A DNA stretch of 6,367 nucleotides from Flavobacteriales bacterium (lineage in GTDB: Bacteria; Bacteroidota; Bacteroidia; Flavobacteriales; UBA7312): the NCBI GenBank assembly GCA_002862585.1, contig PKDP01000017.1:1-6367 (forward strand), in the 5' to 3' direction. Numbering within the stretch: the first letter of the stretch is position 1; the number at the start of each line of letters is the position of its first letter. Below the pieces are notes generated by a model. The model did not search any database. It was not told the DNA's origin and worked only from the letters and a program-made list of their open reading frames with translations. A program made the position numbers and the translations under genes. This document shows positions 1 to 6,367 of this stretch, one piece after another.

Positions 1-351
1 CTGTTTGGCACGCATCAATCGGTTTGGCTGTAAGTCTTCAGCTAACATACTATTTGACAGGTCGATGGCAATCATTAAATCGACACCTTCTCTTTTAACT
101 TCTTTCATTTTAGAGCCAATCTGTGGATTAGCCAAGCCAATAATTATAAAAATGATAGATAAGCAAAATAGAAAAAACTTAAGCCTTAATTTTCTGAAAG
201 ATACCATTGGCATTAATTTAAAAACCATGTGGCTTTCTCCGAATTTATTAATGGCTTTCTTTCTCCATCTTATTGCTAAGATAAACAGAGCGATAATTAT
301 TGGAACAACAATTAGCAAGATCAACCATTCGCTATTTTCGTATCTCAACAT
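1..351 (-). CDS. batB: BatB-type VWA domain membrane protein (3' end cut by window)
   Basis: Only the first 117 codons are present; the gene continues past the left edge. The protein begins MLRYENSEWL, has a hydrophobic segment at about residues 9-28, a short basic loop, and a second hydrophobic segment at about 58-75. A VWA domain then starts, with the MIDAS motif D97-L-S99-N-S101 followed by MLAEDLQPNRL. The two-helix, then VWA layout is that of the BatA/BatB family, which places the VWA domain between membrane helices. Metal binding through the MIDAS is family knowledge. The start ATG (351-349) shares one base with the TGA stop of the upstream batA gene (TGATG), supporting both the start choice and translational coupling. 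The form DLSNS rather than DISGS, and the position after batA, favour batB. The rest of the MIDAS, the C-terminal helix and any TPR region lie outside the window. Confidence 0.88.
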   Translation of the reverse strand, partial: MLRYENSEWLILLIVVPIIIALFILAIRWRKKAINKFGESHMVFKLMPMVSFRKLRLKFFLFCLSIIFIIIGLANPQIGSKMKEVKREGVDLMIAIDLSNSMLAEDLQPNRLMRAKQ

Positions 352-1352
352 CAGGTAATACTTTTAAAAATGCTGAGTTTAAACAAAAACTCAAGGATTA
401 ATAGACAAAATGCAATGAGAGCTACAATAAAAAACTCTTCTTTCTTTTTATGGTATTCTTTTACTTCAATTTTTGAACGTTCTAATTTATTAATCTCTTT
501 GTAAATCCTTTCTAATGCTTTGTTTGATGTAGCTCTAAAATACTTTCCGTTTGTTACAGAAGCGATATCTTGGAGCGTTTCTTCATCAATTTGTACTTCA
601 ACGTCTTGGTATACCGTAGTTCCAAATGGTGTTTTAAAAGGGTAGGGTGCAAAGCCTTTGGTACCTACACCAATAGTATACACTCTTACGCCAAACTTTT
701 GGGCAATCTTTGCTGCTGTTAATGGGGCTACTGTTCCTTGATTGTTAACGCCATCCGTTAATAGTATGATAACTTTACTGATTGCCTCACTTTCTTTTAA
801 TCTGTTAACAGCAGTAGCTAAGCCCATGCCAATGGCCGTTCCATCATCTACCATCCCACTTTTGACGTTCCCAAAAAGATTCTGTAAAACCTGATGGTCA
901 GTTGTTAATGGACACTGTGTAAAGCTTTCTCCGGCAAAAATGACAAGCCCAATTCTATCGTTAGATCGATCAGAAATAAAGTCCATTGCCACCTTCTTAG
1001 AGGCTTCCAATCTATCAGGTTTTAGGTCTTGAGCTAACATACTTCCTGAAATATCCATAGAAATTATAATATCTATACCTTCCGTGGTCATGTCTTCCCA
1101 GGAAAGCGTTGATTGAGGTCTAGCAAATGCTACAATAAGCAATGATATGGCGATTGTTCTTAATAGGAAAAGCATGTGTCTTCCTTTTTCTTTCCAGCTT
1201 TTAGTTTGAATACCTTCTAAAGTCGAAACTTGTAGCTGTGCCGATTGCTTTTTTTGATTGAAATAATACCATACCCATAATAGTGGAACTAAGCACATTA
1301 GGTACAAGAAATCTGGATTATAATATGTCCAATTACTCCACATCATTTTCAT
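351..1352 (-). CDS. batA: BatA-type VWA domain membrane protein
   Basis: Complete 333-residue protein, a usual length for BatA. It has an N-terminal hydrophobic segment at about residues 13-31, a second at about 59-77, a VWA domain from about 92 to 290, and a C-terminal membrane helix at about 306-325. The MIDAS looks complete: D100-I-S102-G-S104, T172 in DDGTAIG, and D200 in LLTDG. This suggests a functional divalent-metal site. Helices on both sides tether the VWA domain to the inner membrane; which face it occupies is not decided here. The family is linked to aerotolerance in Bacteroides fragilis, but its molecular role is unsettled. Its start overlaps the upstream BatD-like gene by 20 bases. 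ATG codons also lie at 1346 and 1343, and even the last leaves an 11-base overlap, so the exact start is uncertain by a few residues. It is paralogous to the adjacent batB. Confidence 0.93.
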   Translation of the reverse strand: MKMMWSNWTYYNPDFLYLMCLVPLLWVWYYFNQKKQSAQLQVSTLEGIQTKSWKEKGRHMLFLLRTIAISLLIVAFARPQSTLSWEDMTTEGIDIIISMDISGSMLAQDLKPDRLEASKKVAMDFISDRSNDRIGLVIFAGESFTQCPLTTDHQVLQNLFGNVKSGMVDDGTAIGMGLATAVNRLKESEAISKVIILLTDGVNNQGTVAPLTAAKIAQKFGVRVYTIGVGTKGFAPYPFKTPFGTTVYQDVEVQIDEETLQDIASVTNGKYFRATSNKALERIYKEINKLERSKIEVKEYHKKKEEFFIVALIAFCLLILEFLFKLSIFKSIT

Positions 1353-2202
1353 TTACCGATTTAGCAGTACTATTTATAAAATCAATTGCAACTTTATAGC
1401 TCTCTTTATTTTCTATTTCTATAGGTTGACTTTTTGCAAATTTGGCTAAGTCTGAACGCATAAGTAGTTCCTCTAGTTTATTGGTTTCTATTTTTTGTTG
1501 ATGAAGATGATCTATAGTTTCTTTTGTTGGTATTTCCATAGCCGGAGTACCAATTCCTTCTTCAATGTATGTTCTAATTACTTCAGAAATAGTGGTGTAA
1601 TATTCTTTGACTTTACCATTTTGCCAAAGTTTTTGAGCATTAAGTATTTCAAGTTTATTTAAGGCTATTTCATGAGGTAGTATTATTTCTTCTTTTTTAA
1701 TCGGGATTATTTCTTTTTTAGTTCGGTTTTTAAGCCAATACCTAATTAAGAATATTGCTATCAATAGAATAATAAAACCTAGTATGTAAGGACCAGCTTC
1801 CACAAAAGTTATGGGCGTATGAATAGGTGCTTTAATGTCTTTCAATTCATCATTTTGACTCAATTCTATAGTGTTGACATAAATGGGGATTGAATCCTTG
1901 AACTCATTGCCATACTTGAAAGAAGGAATGTAATAGATGCCACTGTCCCAAGCTGTAATGGTATAATTTTGACGTAGTATTAGGCCAGAATCAGACGTAA
2001 TACTATCTATATTTGATTTAGTTAATATTTCCAATGGACCTATGGAGTCGTTGAAGTTTGGAAATAATTCTCCTTCAATAGCATTACATTCAAAACTTAA
2101 TTTTATTTGGTCACCAATTAAAATGGTATCCGTGTCAATTTTCAAATTTAATTGACCAAACAGATATAATGGAGTGAGAAGTAAAAATAATAACTGTTTC
2201 AT
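1333..2202 (-). CDS. BatD-like single-pass membrane protein of the Bat operon
   Basis: Complete 289-residue protein. Residues 1-16 look like a Sec signal peptide (MKQLLFLLLTPLYLFG, then Q), giving an exported N-terminal half of about residues 17-135. That half is rich in predicted beta strands, and its early IGDQIKLSFECN segment resembles the Ig-like repeats of BatD (inference by eye). A strong membrane helix at about 138-155 is followed by a basic stretch (RYWLKNRTKK), which orients the rest to the cytoplasm. The cytoplasmic part, about 156-289, is charged and probably helical, and contains KEYYTTISEVIRTYIEEG and a TKETIDHL segment. Similar short proteins sit between the DUF58 and batA genes in other Bacteroidota. 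Full-length BatD is roughly twice as long, so this is a short relative rather than BatD itself. It has no catalytic motif I recognise. The start overlaps the DUF58 stop as ATGA, and the 3' end overlaps batA. A bridging or scaffold role is inference. Confidence 0.85.
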   Translation of the reverse strand: MKQLLFLLLTPLYLFGQLNLKIDTDTILIGDQIKLSFECNAIEGELFPNFNDSIGPLEILTKSNIDSITSDSGLILRQNYTITAWDSGIYYIPSFKYGNEFKDSIPIYVNTIELSQNDELKDIKAPIHTPITFVEAGPYILGFIILLIAIFLIRYWLKNRTKKEIIPIKKEEIILPHEIALNKLEILNAQKLWQNGKVKEYYTTISEVIRTYIEEGIGTPAMEIPTKETIDHLHQQKIETNKLEELLMRSDLAKFAKSQPIEIENKESYKVAIDFINSTAKSVNENDVE

Positions 2203-3068
2203 TTTACTCGTCTTTTGAAAAACTGAATTAAGGGTTTGATATAATCCATGTCTGTTCTCAACTGTATGCTGTCAACACCACTATTTTTAAATAATTGATT
2301 GACTTCCTCTTTATTTCGTAAATAGTTCTTTTTGTAGTTCTGTCGTATCGATTTATTGCCAGTATCAATCCATTTTACCTCGCCAGTCTCAGCATCTTTC
2401 ATTTGAATTAGTCCGATGTCAGGTAGTTCTTCTTCTCTTTTATCATTAATACTAATGGTAACTACATCGTGTTTTTTATTAGCTATTTTGAGTGGCGCCT
2501 CAAAGTTATTATCCATAAAGTCAGAGATTACAAAGCAAATAGCTCGTTTTTTTATGACATTATTGAAATAGCGAAGGGCTTCTCCAATGTCTGTTCCTTT
2601 GTTTTCTGGTTCAAAAGCAATCAATTCTCTGATTATTCTAAGGATATGCGATTTTCCTTTCTTTGGTGGGATGAATTTTTCGACTTTTTCACTAAAAAAG
2701 ATAACACCAATTTTATCATTATTTTGAATAGCGGAAAACGCCAATACTGCTGATAATTCAGTGACAAGTTCTTGTTTCATCTGTTTTTGAGTACCAAAGT
2801 TTTTCGAGCCGCTGACGTCAATTATAAGCATTACAGTTAACTCTCTTTCTTCTTCAAAAACTTTGATAAAAGGTGTGTTGAATCGAGCAGTAACATTCCA
2901 ATCTATCGTTCTGATATCATCACCTGGCTGATACTCTCTTACTTCACTAAAAGCCATTCCTCTACCTTTGAAAGCAGTATGGTATTCTCCAGCGAAAATA
3001 TGATTGGAAAGACCTCTAGTCTTCAATTCTATTTTACGTACTTTTTTTAATAAGTCACTTGTTTCCAT
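2199..3068 (-). CDS. DUF58 protein with VWA-like fold (MoxR-associated)
   Basis: Complete 289-residue protein with no signal peptide or membrane helix, so probably cytoplasmic. The DUF58 signature is at about residues 35-62: GRGMAFSEVREYQPGDD, then IRTIDWNVTAR. A VWA-like domain follows with D84-V-S86-G-S88, T159 in KGTDIGEAL and D183 in VISDF, so the MIDAS residues appear to be all present. DUF58 proteins are regularly encoded next to MoxR ATPases and are thought to be their partners or adaptors; the biochemical activity is not established. This is the short form, lacking the N-terminal membrane helices found in longer DUF58 proteins. Its ATG (3068-3066) shares one base with the TAA stop of moxR, and its TGA overlaps the next start as ATGA, so translation is probably coupled on both sides. 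Confidence 0.93.
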   Translation of the reverse strand: METSDLLKKVRKIELKTRGLSNHIFAGEYHTAFKGRGMAFSEVREYQPGDDIRTIDWNVTARFNTPFIKVFEEERELTVMLIIDVSGSKNFGTQKQMKQELVTELSAVLAFSAIQNNDKIGVIFFSEKVEKFIPPKKGKSHILRIIRELIAFEPENKGTDIGEALRYFNNVIKKRAICFVISDFMDNNFEAPLKIANKKHDVVTISINDKREEELPDIGLIQMKDAETGEVKWIDTGNKSIRQNYKKNYLRNKEEVNQLFKNSGVDSIQLRTDMDYIKPLIQFFKRRVK

Positions 3069-4069
3069 TATGGAATCTCAACAGTGTTTAGTATTTCAGT
3101 AATGATGTCTTCAGAAGAAATATTTTCTGCTTCCGCTTCATATGACAAGCCAATTCTGTGACGTAATACATCATAACAGATTGAGCGAATATCTTCTGGA
3201 ATAACGTAACCTCTTCGTTGAATAAATGCATATGCTTTTGAGGCAAGAGCCAAACTAATACTTGCTCTTGGAGAAGCACCGAAACTGATTAAGTTTTCAA
3301 ACTTCTTAAGTCCACATTGTTCTGGGTATCGAGTAGCAAATACTATATCAACAATATATTGCTCAATTTTTTCATCCATATACACTTCTTTGACGAGCTC
3401 ACGCGCAGCAAGAATGTCTTTAGTTTTGAGAATTTGATTAGCTTTTGGGAATGATTTAGCAAGATTGTGTCTTACAATAAGTTTCTCTTCTTCCTTTTTA
3501 GGATAATCGATGACAACCTTTAGCATAAATCTATCCACTTGAGCTTCTGGAAGGGGGTATGTTCCTTCTTGCTCAACTGGGTTTTGTGTAGCTAAAACTA
3601 AGAATGGCTCATCTAATTTAAAACTTTCTTCTCCAATAGTAATTTGGCGTTCTTGCATAGCTTCCAGCAATGCCGATTGTACTTTTGCAGGAGCTCTATT
3701 TATCTCATCGGCAAGAACAAAGTTGGCGAAAATTGGTCCCTTTTTTATAGAAAACGTTTCGTTTTTAGGACTGTATATTTGAGTTCCTAAAACATCGGCA
3801 GGTAATAAATCTGGAGTAAACTGAATTCTACTGAAGTTAGCGTCTAATGTACTTGCTAGTGTGTTTATAGCTAAAGTTTTAGCCAATCCAGGAACACCTT
3901 CCAGTAAAATATGGCCATTTGAAAGCAGGCCTATTAGTAATCTTTCGGTCATGTGTTTTTGTCCAACAATGACCTTGTTCATTTCCATCATGAGCATATC
4001 AATAAAAGCACTGTTTTTATTGATTTTCTCATTTAATTCTTTGATGTCTACATTAGAAGTTGAATCCAT
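3068..4069 (-). CDS. moxR: MoxR-family AAA+ ATPase
   Basis: Complete 333-residue protein, a typical MoxR length. The AAA+ motifs appear in order: Walker A G58-VPGLAK64-T65, Walker B FVLAD121-E122 (then INRAP), sensor 1 around ATQN163PVEQEGTYPLPEAQ, a likely arginine finger at R180 in VDRF, and sensor 2 at GASPR268A. The GTYPLPEAQVDRF block is highly characteristic of the MoxR family. These ATPases form rings and act as chaperones that help mature or insert cofactors, usually with VWA-domain partners encoded next to them, as here. It is the first gene of the operon, with the divergent truA gene 225 bases away. The start ATG has an A/T-rich leader with no Shine-Dalgarno sequence. The N-terminal 30 residues are variable and polar. 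The symbol is a family name; the client is unknown. Confidence 0.95.
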   Translation of the reverse strand: MDSTSNVDIKELNEKINKNSAFIDMLMMEMNKVIVGQKHMTERLLIGLLSNGHILLEGVPGLAKTLAINTLASTLDANFSRIQFTPDLLPADVLGTQIYSPKNETFSIKKGPIFANFVLADEINRAPAKVQSALLEAMQERQITIGEESFKLDEPFLVLATQNPVEQEGTYPLPEAQVDRFMLKVVIDYPKKEEEKLIVRHNLAKSFPKANQILKTKDILAARELVKEVYMDEKIEQYIVDIVFATRYPEQCGLKKFENLISFGASPRASISLALASKAYAFIQRRGYVIPEDIRSICYDVLRHRIGLSYEAEAENISSEDIITEILNTVEIP

Positions 4070-4131
4070 AGTTTAAATTTAAAATGCTAATTTTATGTTA
4101 TATATCATTTTTACAAAATTTTATAACGACA

Positions 4132-4139
4132 CAAAATTA
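4132..4139 (-). promoter_or_regulatory. Candidate -7 element for the moxR-bat operon
   Basis: Read on the minus strand the bases are TAATTTTG, an exact fit to the Bacteroidota -7 consensus TAnnTTTG. It lies about 63 bases ahead of the moxR ATG, which would give a 5' leader of roughly 55 bases. No convincing TTG/TTTG -33 element is seen at the expected distance (about 4157-4164), and such AT-rich octamers arise often by chance, so this is only a candidate. It overlaps the left arm of the inverted repeat. Confidence 0.28.
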
Positions 4140-4196
4140 ATCCTATTGTATAAAAAACCGCAGATTTCGAGAAAAAATATCACAATGGGATTAATT
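4135..4196. repeat. 15-base imperfect inverted repeat, possible operator
   Basis: The left arm AATTAATCCTATTGT (4135-4149) and right arm ACAATGGGATTAATT (4182-4196) are complementary at 14 of 15 positions. The single exception would be a U-G wobble pair in plus-strand RNA, but an A-C mismatch in minus-strand RNA. The 32-base spacer carries A-tracts near both ends. The arms sit in a divergent promoter region, not after a gene, so a paired operator site is more plausible than a terminator. The distance between arm centres is 47 bases, about 4.5 helical turns. Function is inference; no regulator is encoded in the window. Confidence 0.5.
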
Positions 4197-4277
4197 AAAG
4201 AACACATGATTGAATAGACTTTTTTAATGTGTCATTATAAATTAATTAAATGTATTAAGTATTTCTTTTCAATTGAA

Positions 4278-4285
4278 TATCTTCG
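4278..4285 (+). promoter_or_regulatory. Candidate -7 promoter element for truA
   Basis: TATCTTCG matches the Bacteroidota -7 consensus TAnnTTTG at all but one defined position. It ends only 9 bases before the truA ATG, so transcription would start at or a few bases before the start codon, giving a leaderless or nearly leaderless mRNA. The upstream -33 region (about 4254-4261, TATTAAGT) is a poor match to TTTG, which lowers confidence. No Shine-Dalgarno sequence precedes the ATG, consistent with a very short leader. Confidence 0.48.
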
Positions 4286-4294
4286 CAATGTATA

Positions 4295-5047
4295 ATGAAG
4301 CACAGATATTTCATAGAAATAATGTTCGATGGCACGGCCTATCATGGTTGGCAAGTTCAACCTAACTCATCTACAGTTCAAGAGCAAATCAATCAAGCTA
4401 TCAGTACTGTTTTAGGGGAGGATATAAATGTTGTTGGAGCTGGAAGGACGGATACTGGTGTTCATGCCAAACAAATGTTTGCTCATTTCGATAGTTCAAT
4501 TTCTTTTGATGGAAAAGATCTTATTTATAAGTTAAACTCATTTTTAAAAAACGATATTAGTGTTTTGAGAGTTTTTGAAGTTGACGATTCTGCACATTCT
4601 AGATTTGATGCTGTTTTAAGAAAATATGAATATTTAATTCATGCTAATAAAAACCCTTTTCTTATTAATAAATCTTGGTGCTTTCATAGAAATTTAGATG
4701 TTGATTTGATGAACGAGGCTTCTAAACTATTGCTTAATTACACTGATTTCACCTCTTTTTCTAAGTTACACACTCAAACCAAAACAAATAACTGTTCAGT
4801 TAAGATGGCAGTTTGGGAAAAAGTAAATGATAATCTTGTTTTTAGTATTGAAGCAGATAGATTTTTAAGAAATATGGTAAGAGCAATTGTTGGTACCCTT
4901 GTTGCTGTAGGTGAAAAAAAGATTTCTATTAAAGAATTTGTTAAAATTATTGAAAGTAAAAACAGGTCTAAGGCAGGTGCTTCTGTGCCGGCTCATGGTT
5001 TGTATTTACTGAGTATTAAATACCCTAAAAATATTTGTGATGAGTAA
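4295..5047 (+). CDS. truA: tRNA pseudouridine(38-40) synthase TruA
   Basis: Complete 250-residue protein, a normal TruA length. It converts uridine to pseudouridine at positions 38, 39 and 40 in the anticodon arm of many tRNAs, in the cytoplasm. The N-terminus RYFIEIMFDGTAYHGWQVQPN is the classic TruA opening. The catalytic aspartate is D53 in GAGRTDTGVHA, the conserved active-site tyrosine is probably Y111 in RKYEYLI, and RFLRNMVRAIVGTL (about 189-202) and KAGASVPAHGLYL (about 226-238) are the usual C-terminal motifs. No key residue is missing. The start is fixed by the conserved N-terminus; an ATG 7 bases upstream is out of frame. The gene leads a plus-strand pair, overlapping the ABC transporter gene by 8 bases, and diverges from the Bat operon. 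Confidence 0.97.
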   Translation: MKHRYFIEIMFDGTAYHGWQVQPNSSTVQEQINQAISTVLGEDINVVGAGRTDTGVHAKQMFAHFDSSISFDGKDLIYKLNSFLKNDISVLRVFEVDDSAHSRFDAVLRKYEYLIHANKNPFLINKSWCFHRNLDVDLMNEASKLLLNYTDFTSFSKLHTQTKTNNCSVKMAVWEKVNDNLVFSIEADRFLRNMVRAIVGTLVAVGEKKISIKEFVKIIESKNRSKAGASVPAHGLYLLSIKYPKNICDE

Positions 5048-6367
5048 AGTTGAAGGGGAAACATTTGATATTACACTACTTAAACGTGTAATGGGTTATG
5101 TAAAGCCATACAAATCGTTGTTTTTAGGCACTTCATTAGTTGCAATCTTTATTGCCTTTTTATCTCCAGCAAGACCCATACTAATTCAGTATGCTTTTGA
5201 TAATTTTATTTTGAACCCTGACGAGTATAAGTTATTACTTGTCACTCTTCTTCTAGTAGTATTGTTAATTGCCGAAAGTGTGTCCCAATATTTTTATACT
5301 TACTGGGCTAATTTTTTGGGGCAAAGTGTAATCAAAGACCTGAGGTTACAGACTTACAAGAAGATAATCAATTTCAGACAGCAGTTTTTTGATAAAAACC
5401 CCATAGGTTCATTAGTTACTAGAGTGGTGTCTGATATTGAGACAATTTCTGATATTTTTTCTCAAGGATTATTAGTCATTATAGCCGATGTATTAAAGCT
5501 GATAATTGTTATTGTTGTAATGTTTGTTACTGATTGGAGATTAACATTATTTAGTCTGTCTTCAATACCTCTTTTGCTTGTTGCCACCTATTGGTTTAAA
5601 CGCTCTATTAAGTCAGCTTTTCAAGACGTTAGAAGGCAGGTTTCTGCTTTAAATACTTTTGTGCAAGAGCATATTGTTGGTATGTATATTGTTCAACTTT
5701 TTAATAGAGAAAAAGAAGAATACAGCAGGTTTAAGAAAATCAATGAAGCACACAGAGATGCACATATTCGTTCAATATGGTATTATTCTATATTTTTCCC
5801 GATAGTAGAAATATTGTCTGCTGTTTCGGTTGGTTTACTAATTTGGTGGGGAGGTATTGAGTCTGTAATGTCGAATGAGGTATCCTTAGGTGAGCTCATT
5901 GCATTCATTCTTTACATTCATATGTTGTTTCGACCCATAAGGCAATTGGCTGATCGCTTTAATGTGCTTCAAATGGGAATGGTTGCTGCTGAACGAGTTT
6001 TTAAGATTATTGATAATTCTGAATCAATAGCAGATAACGGCACTTTAGAGTTAAAAGACTGTGAAGGAGAAATTGAGTTTAAAAATGTATGGTTTGCATA
6101 TAATGATGAAGATTGGGTTCTAAAAGGAATTTCATTTAAAGTAAGAGCAGGGGACACGCTGGCTATAATTGGAGCAACGGGCTCTGGAAAATCTACTATT
6201 ATAAATCTTCTGACAAGAAATTACGACATAAACAAAGGAGAAATTTTTATTGATGGGAAAAACTATTTAAATTATAGTTTGGACTCTCTTCGTAAAAATA
6301 TTGCAGTTGTTTTACAGGATGTATTTTTGTTTTCAAATTCAGTTTTAAACAATATTACATTGGGTAG
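5040..6367 (+). CDS. ABC exporter half-transporter, MsbA/LmrA type (3' end cut by window)
   Basis: An open frame of 442 codons plus two bases runs to the window end without a stop. The N-terminal part is a six-helix exporter domain, with hydrophobic segments at about residues 27-47, 65-88, 142-163, 168-186, 250-270 and 283-300. FDKNPIGSLVTRVVSDIE (about 117-134) is a typical exporter coupling region. The ATPase domain begins at about 344 (GEIEFKNVWFAYNDED), with Walker A G378-ATGSGK384-ST and Q-loop Q426 in VVLQDVFLFSNS. The signature LSGGQ, Walker B and switch histidine lie beyond the edge. The fused membrane-plus-ATPase layout means it should work as a homodimer or heterodimer exporting a lipid or other hydrophobic substrate across the inner membrane; the substrate cannot be told. 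It may be the lipid A flippase MsbA, but Bacteroidota carry several such paralogues, so no symbol is given. Its ATG lies inside the last codons of truA. Confidence 0.93.
   Translation, partial: MSKVEGETFDITLLKRVMGYVKPYKSLFLGTSLVAIFIAFLSPARPILIQYAFDNFILNPDEYKLLLVTLLLVVLLIAESVSQYFYTYWANFLGQSVIKDLRLQTYKKIINFRQQFFDKNPIGSLVTRVVSDIETISDIFSQGLLVIIADVLKLIIVIVVMFVTDWRLTLFSLSSIPLLLVATYWFKRSIKSAFQDVRRQVSALNTFVQEHIVGMYIVQLFNREKEEYSRFKKINEAHRDAHIRSIWYYSIFFPIVEILSAVSVGLLIWWGGIESVMSNEVSLGELIAFILYIHMLFRPIRQLADRFNVLQMGMVAAERVFKIIDNSESIADNGTLELKDCEGEIEFKNVWFAYNDEDWVLKGISFKVRAGDTLAIIGATGSGKSTIINLLTRNYDINKGEIFIDGKNYLNYSLDSLRKNIAVVLQDVFLFSNSVLNNITLG

Larger units (their letters stand above)
4070..4294. other. Divergent intergenic region between moxR and truA
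   Basis: This 225-base, strongly AT-rich stretch must hold the promoters of both the minus-strand Bat operon and the plus-strand truA-ABC pair. It contains the long inverted repeat at 4135-4196, two candidate promoter elements, a weak short hairpin (ACACAT at 4202-4207 with ATGTGT at 4227-4232), and A-tracts at about 4152-4157 and 4172-4177. Only very short open frames occur in it and none looks like a gene. No riboswitch or tRNA-like structure was recognised. Confidence 0.8.

Noticed and set aside
5..358. Plus-strand open frame of 117 codons
   Set aside because: It is antisense to batB, whose conserved VWA protein sequence explains the region; the translation has no recognisable family features.
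2469..2753. Plus-strand open frame of 94 codons
   Set aside because: Antisense to the DUF58 gene and across its conserved VWA core; no support as a gene.
3088..3279. Minus-strand open frame of 63 codons inside moxR
   Set aside because: Out-of-frame shadow of the moxR C-terminal domain, which is intact in its own frame.
3861..4076. Plus-strand open frame of 71 codons
   Set aside because: Antisense to the moxR N-terminus, including Walker A; likely chance.
4135..4196. Inverted repeat as a transcription terminator
   Set aside because: It lies upstream of both flanking genes, the arms are AT-rich with a long spacer, and no T-tract follows the hairpin, so a terminator role is unlikely.
4185..4217. 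Ten-codon open frame MGLIKEHMIE in the intergenic region
   Set aside because: Too short to support, no ribosome binding site, and it overlaps the right arm of the inverted repeat; it could be a gene remnant but nothing shows this.
5969..6157. Minus-strand open frame of 62 codons
   Set aside because: Antisense to the ABC exporter at the start of its ATPase domain; no conserved features.

Overview
The window is AT-rich and shows the traits of a Bacteroidota genome, most likely a flavobacterium-like member. The gene content and order fit (a Bat-type MoxR/von Willebrand cassette diverging from truA and an ABC exporter gene). Start codons have A/T-rich leaders with no clear Shine-Dalgarno sequence, and a TAnnTTTG-like promoter element lies just ahead of truA. 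The assignment to Bacteroidota is inference from these traits; no rRNA or species marker is present.

Positions 1-4069 are one minus-strand operon, transcribed from right to left: moxR-type AAA+ ATPase (4069-3068), a short soluble DUF58 protein with a von Willebrand A (VWA) fold (3068-2199), a BatD-like membrane protein (2202-1333), batA (1352-351) and batB (351 to beyond the left edge). Every junction overlaps: TAATG, ATGA, a 20-base overlap and TGATG. This arrangement predicts a single mRNA and translational coupling. The products fit a known but mechanistically unclear module: a cytoplasmic MoxR ATPase, a cytoplasmic MIDAS-bearing DUF58 protein, and three membrane proteins, two of which carry VWA domains with metal-binding motifs. 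By analogy with other MoxR/VWA systems, the ATPase probably remodels or loads a metal-dependent client or complex at the membrane. The substrate cannot be read from the sequence.

Positions 4070-4294 are a divergent intergenic region of 225 bases with no convincing gene. It holds a 15-base inverted repeat (4135-4149 / 4182-4196, 14 of 15 positions complementary), a candidate minus-strand promoter element that overlaps the left arm, and a good candidate truA promoter close to its start codon.

Positions 4295-6367 are a plus-strand pair: truA (tRNA pseudouridine 38-40 synthase, complete) and, overlapping its end by 8 bases, an MsbA/LmrA-type ABC exporter half-transporter that runs off the right edge after its Walker A and Q-loop.

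Nothing here is clearly a new system. The least characterised parts are the 289-residue BatD-like protein and the inverted repeat that may control the Bat operon. No mobile element, CRISPR array, tRNA or rRNA was seen.
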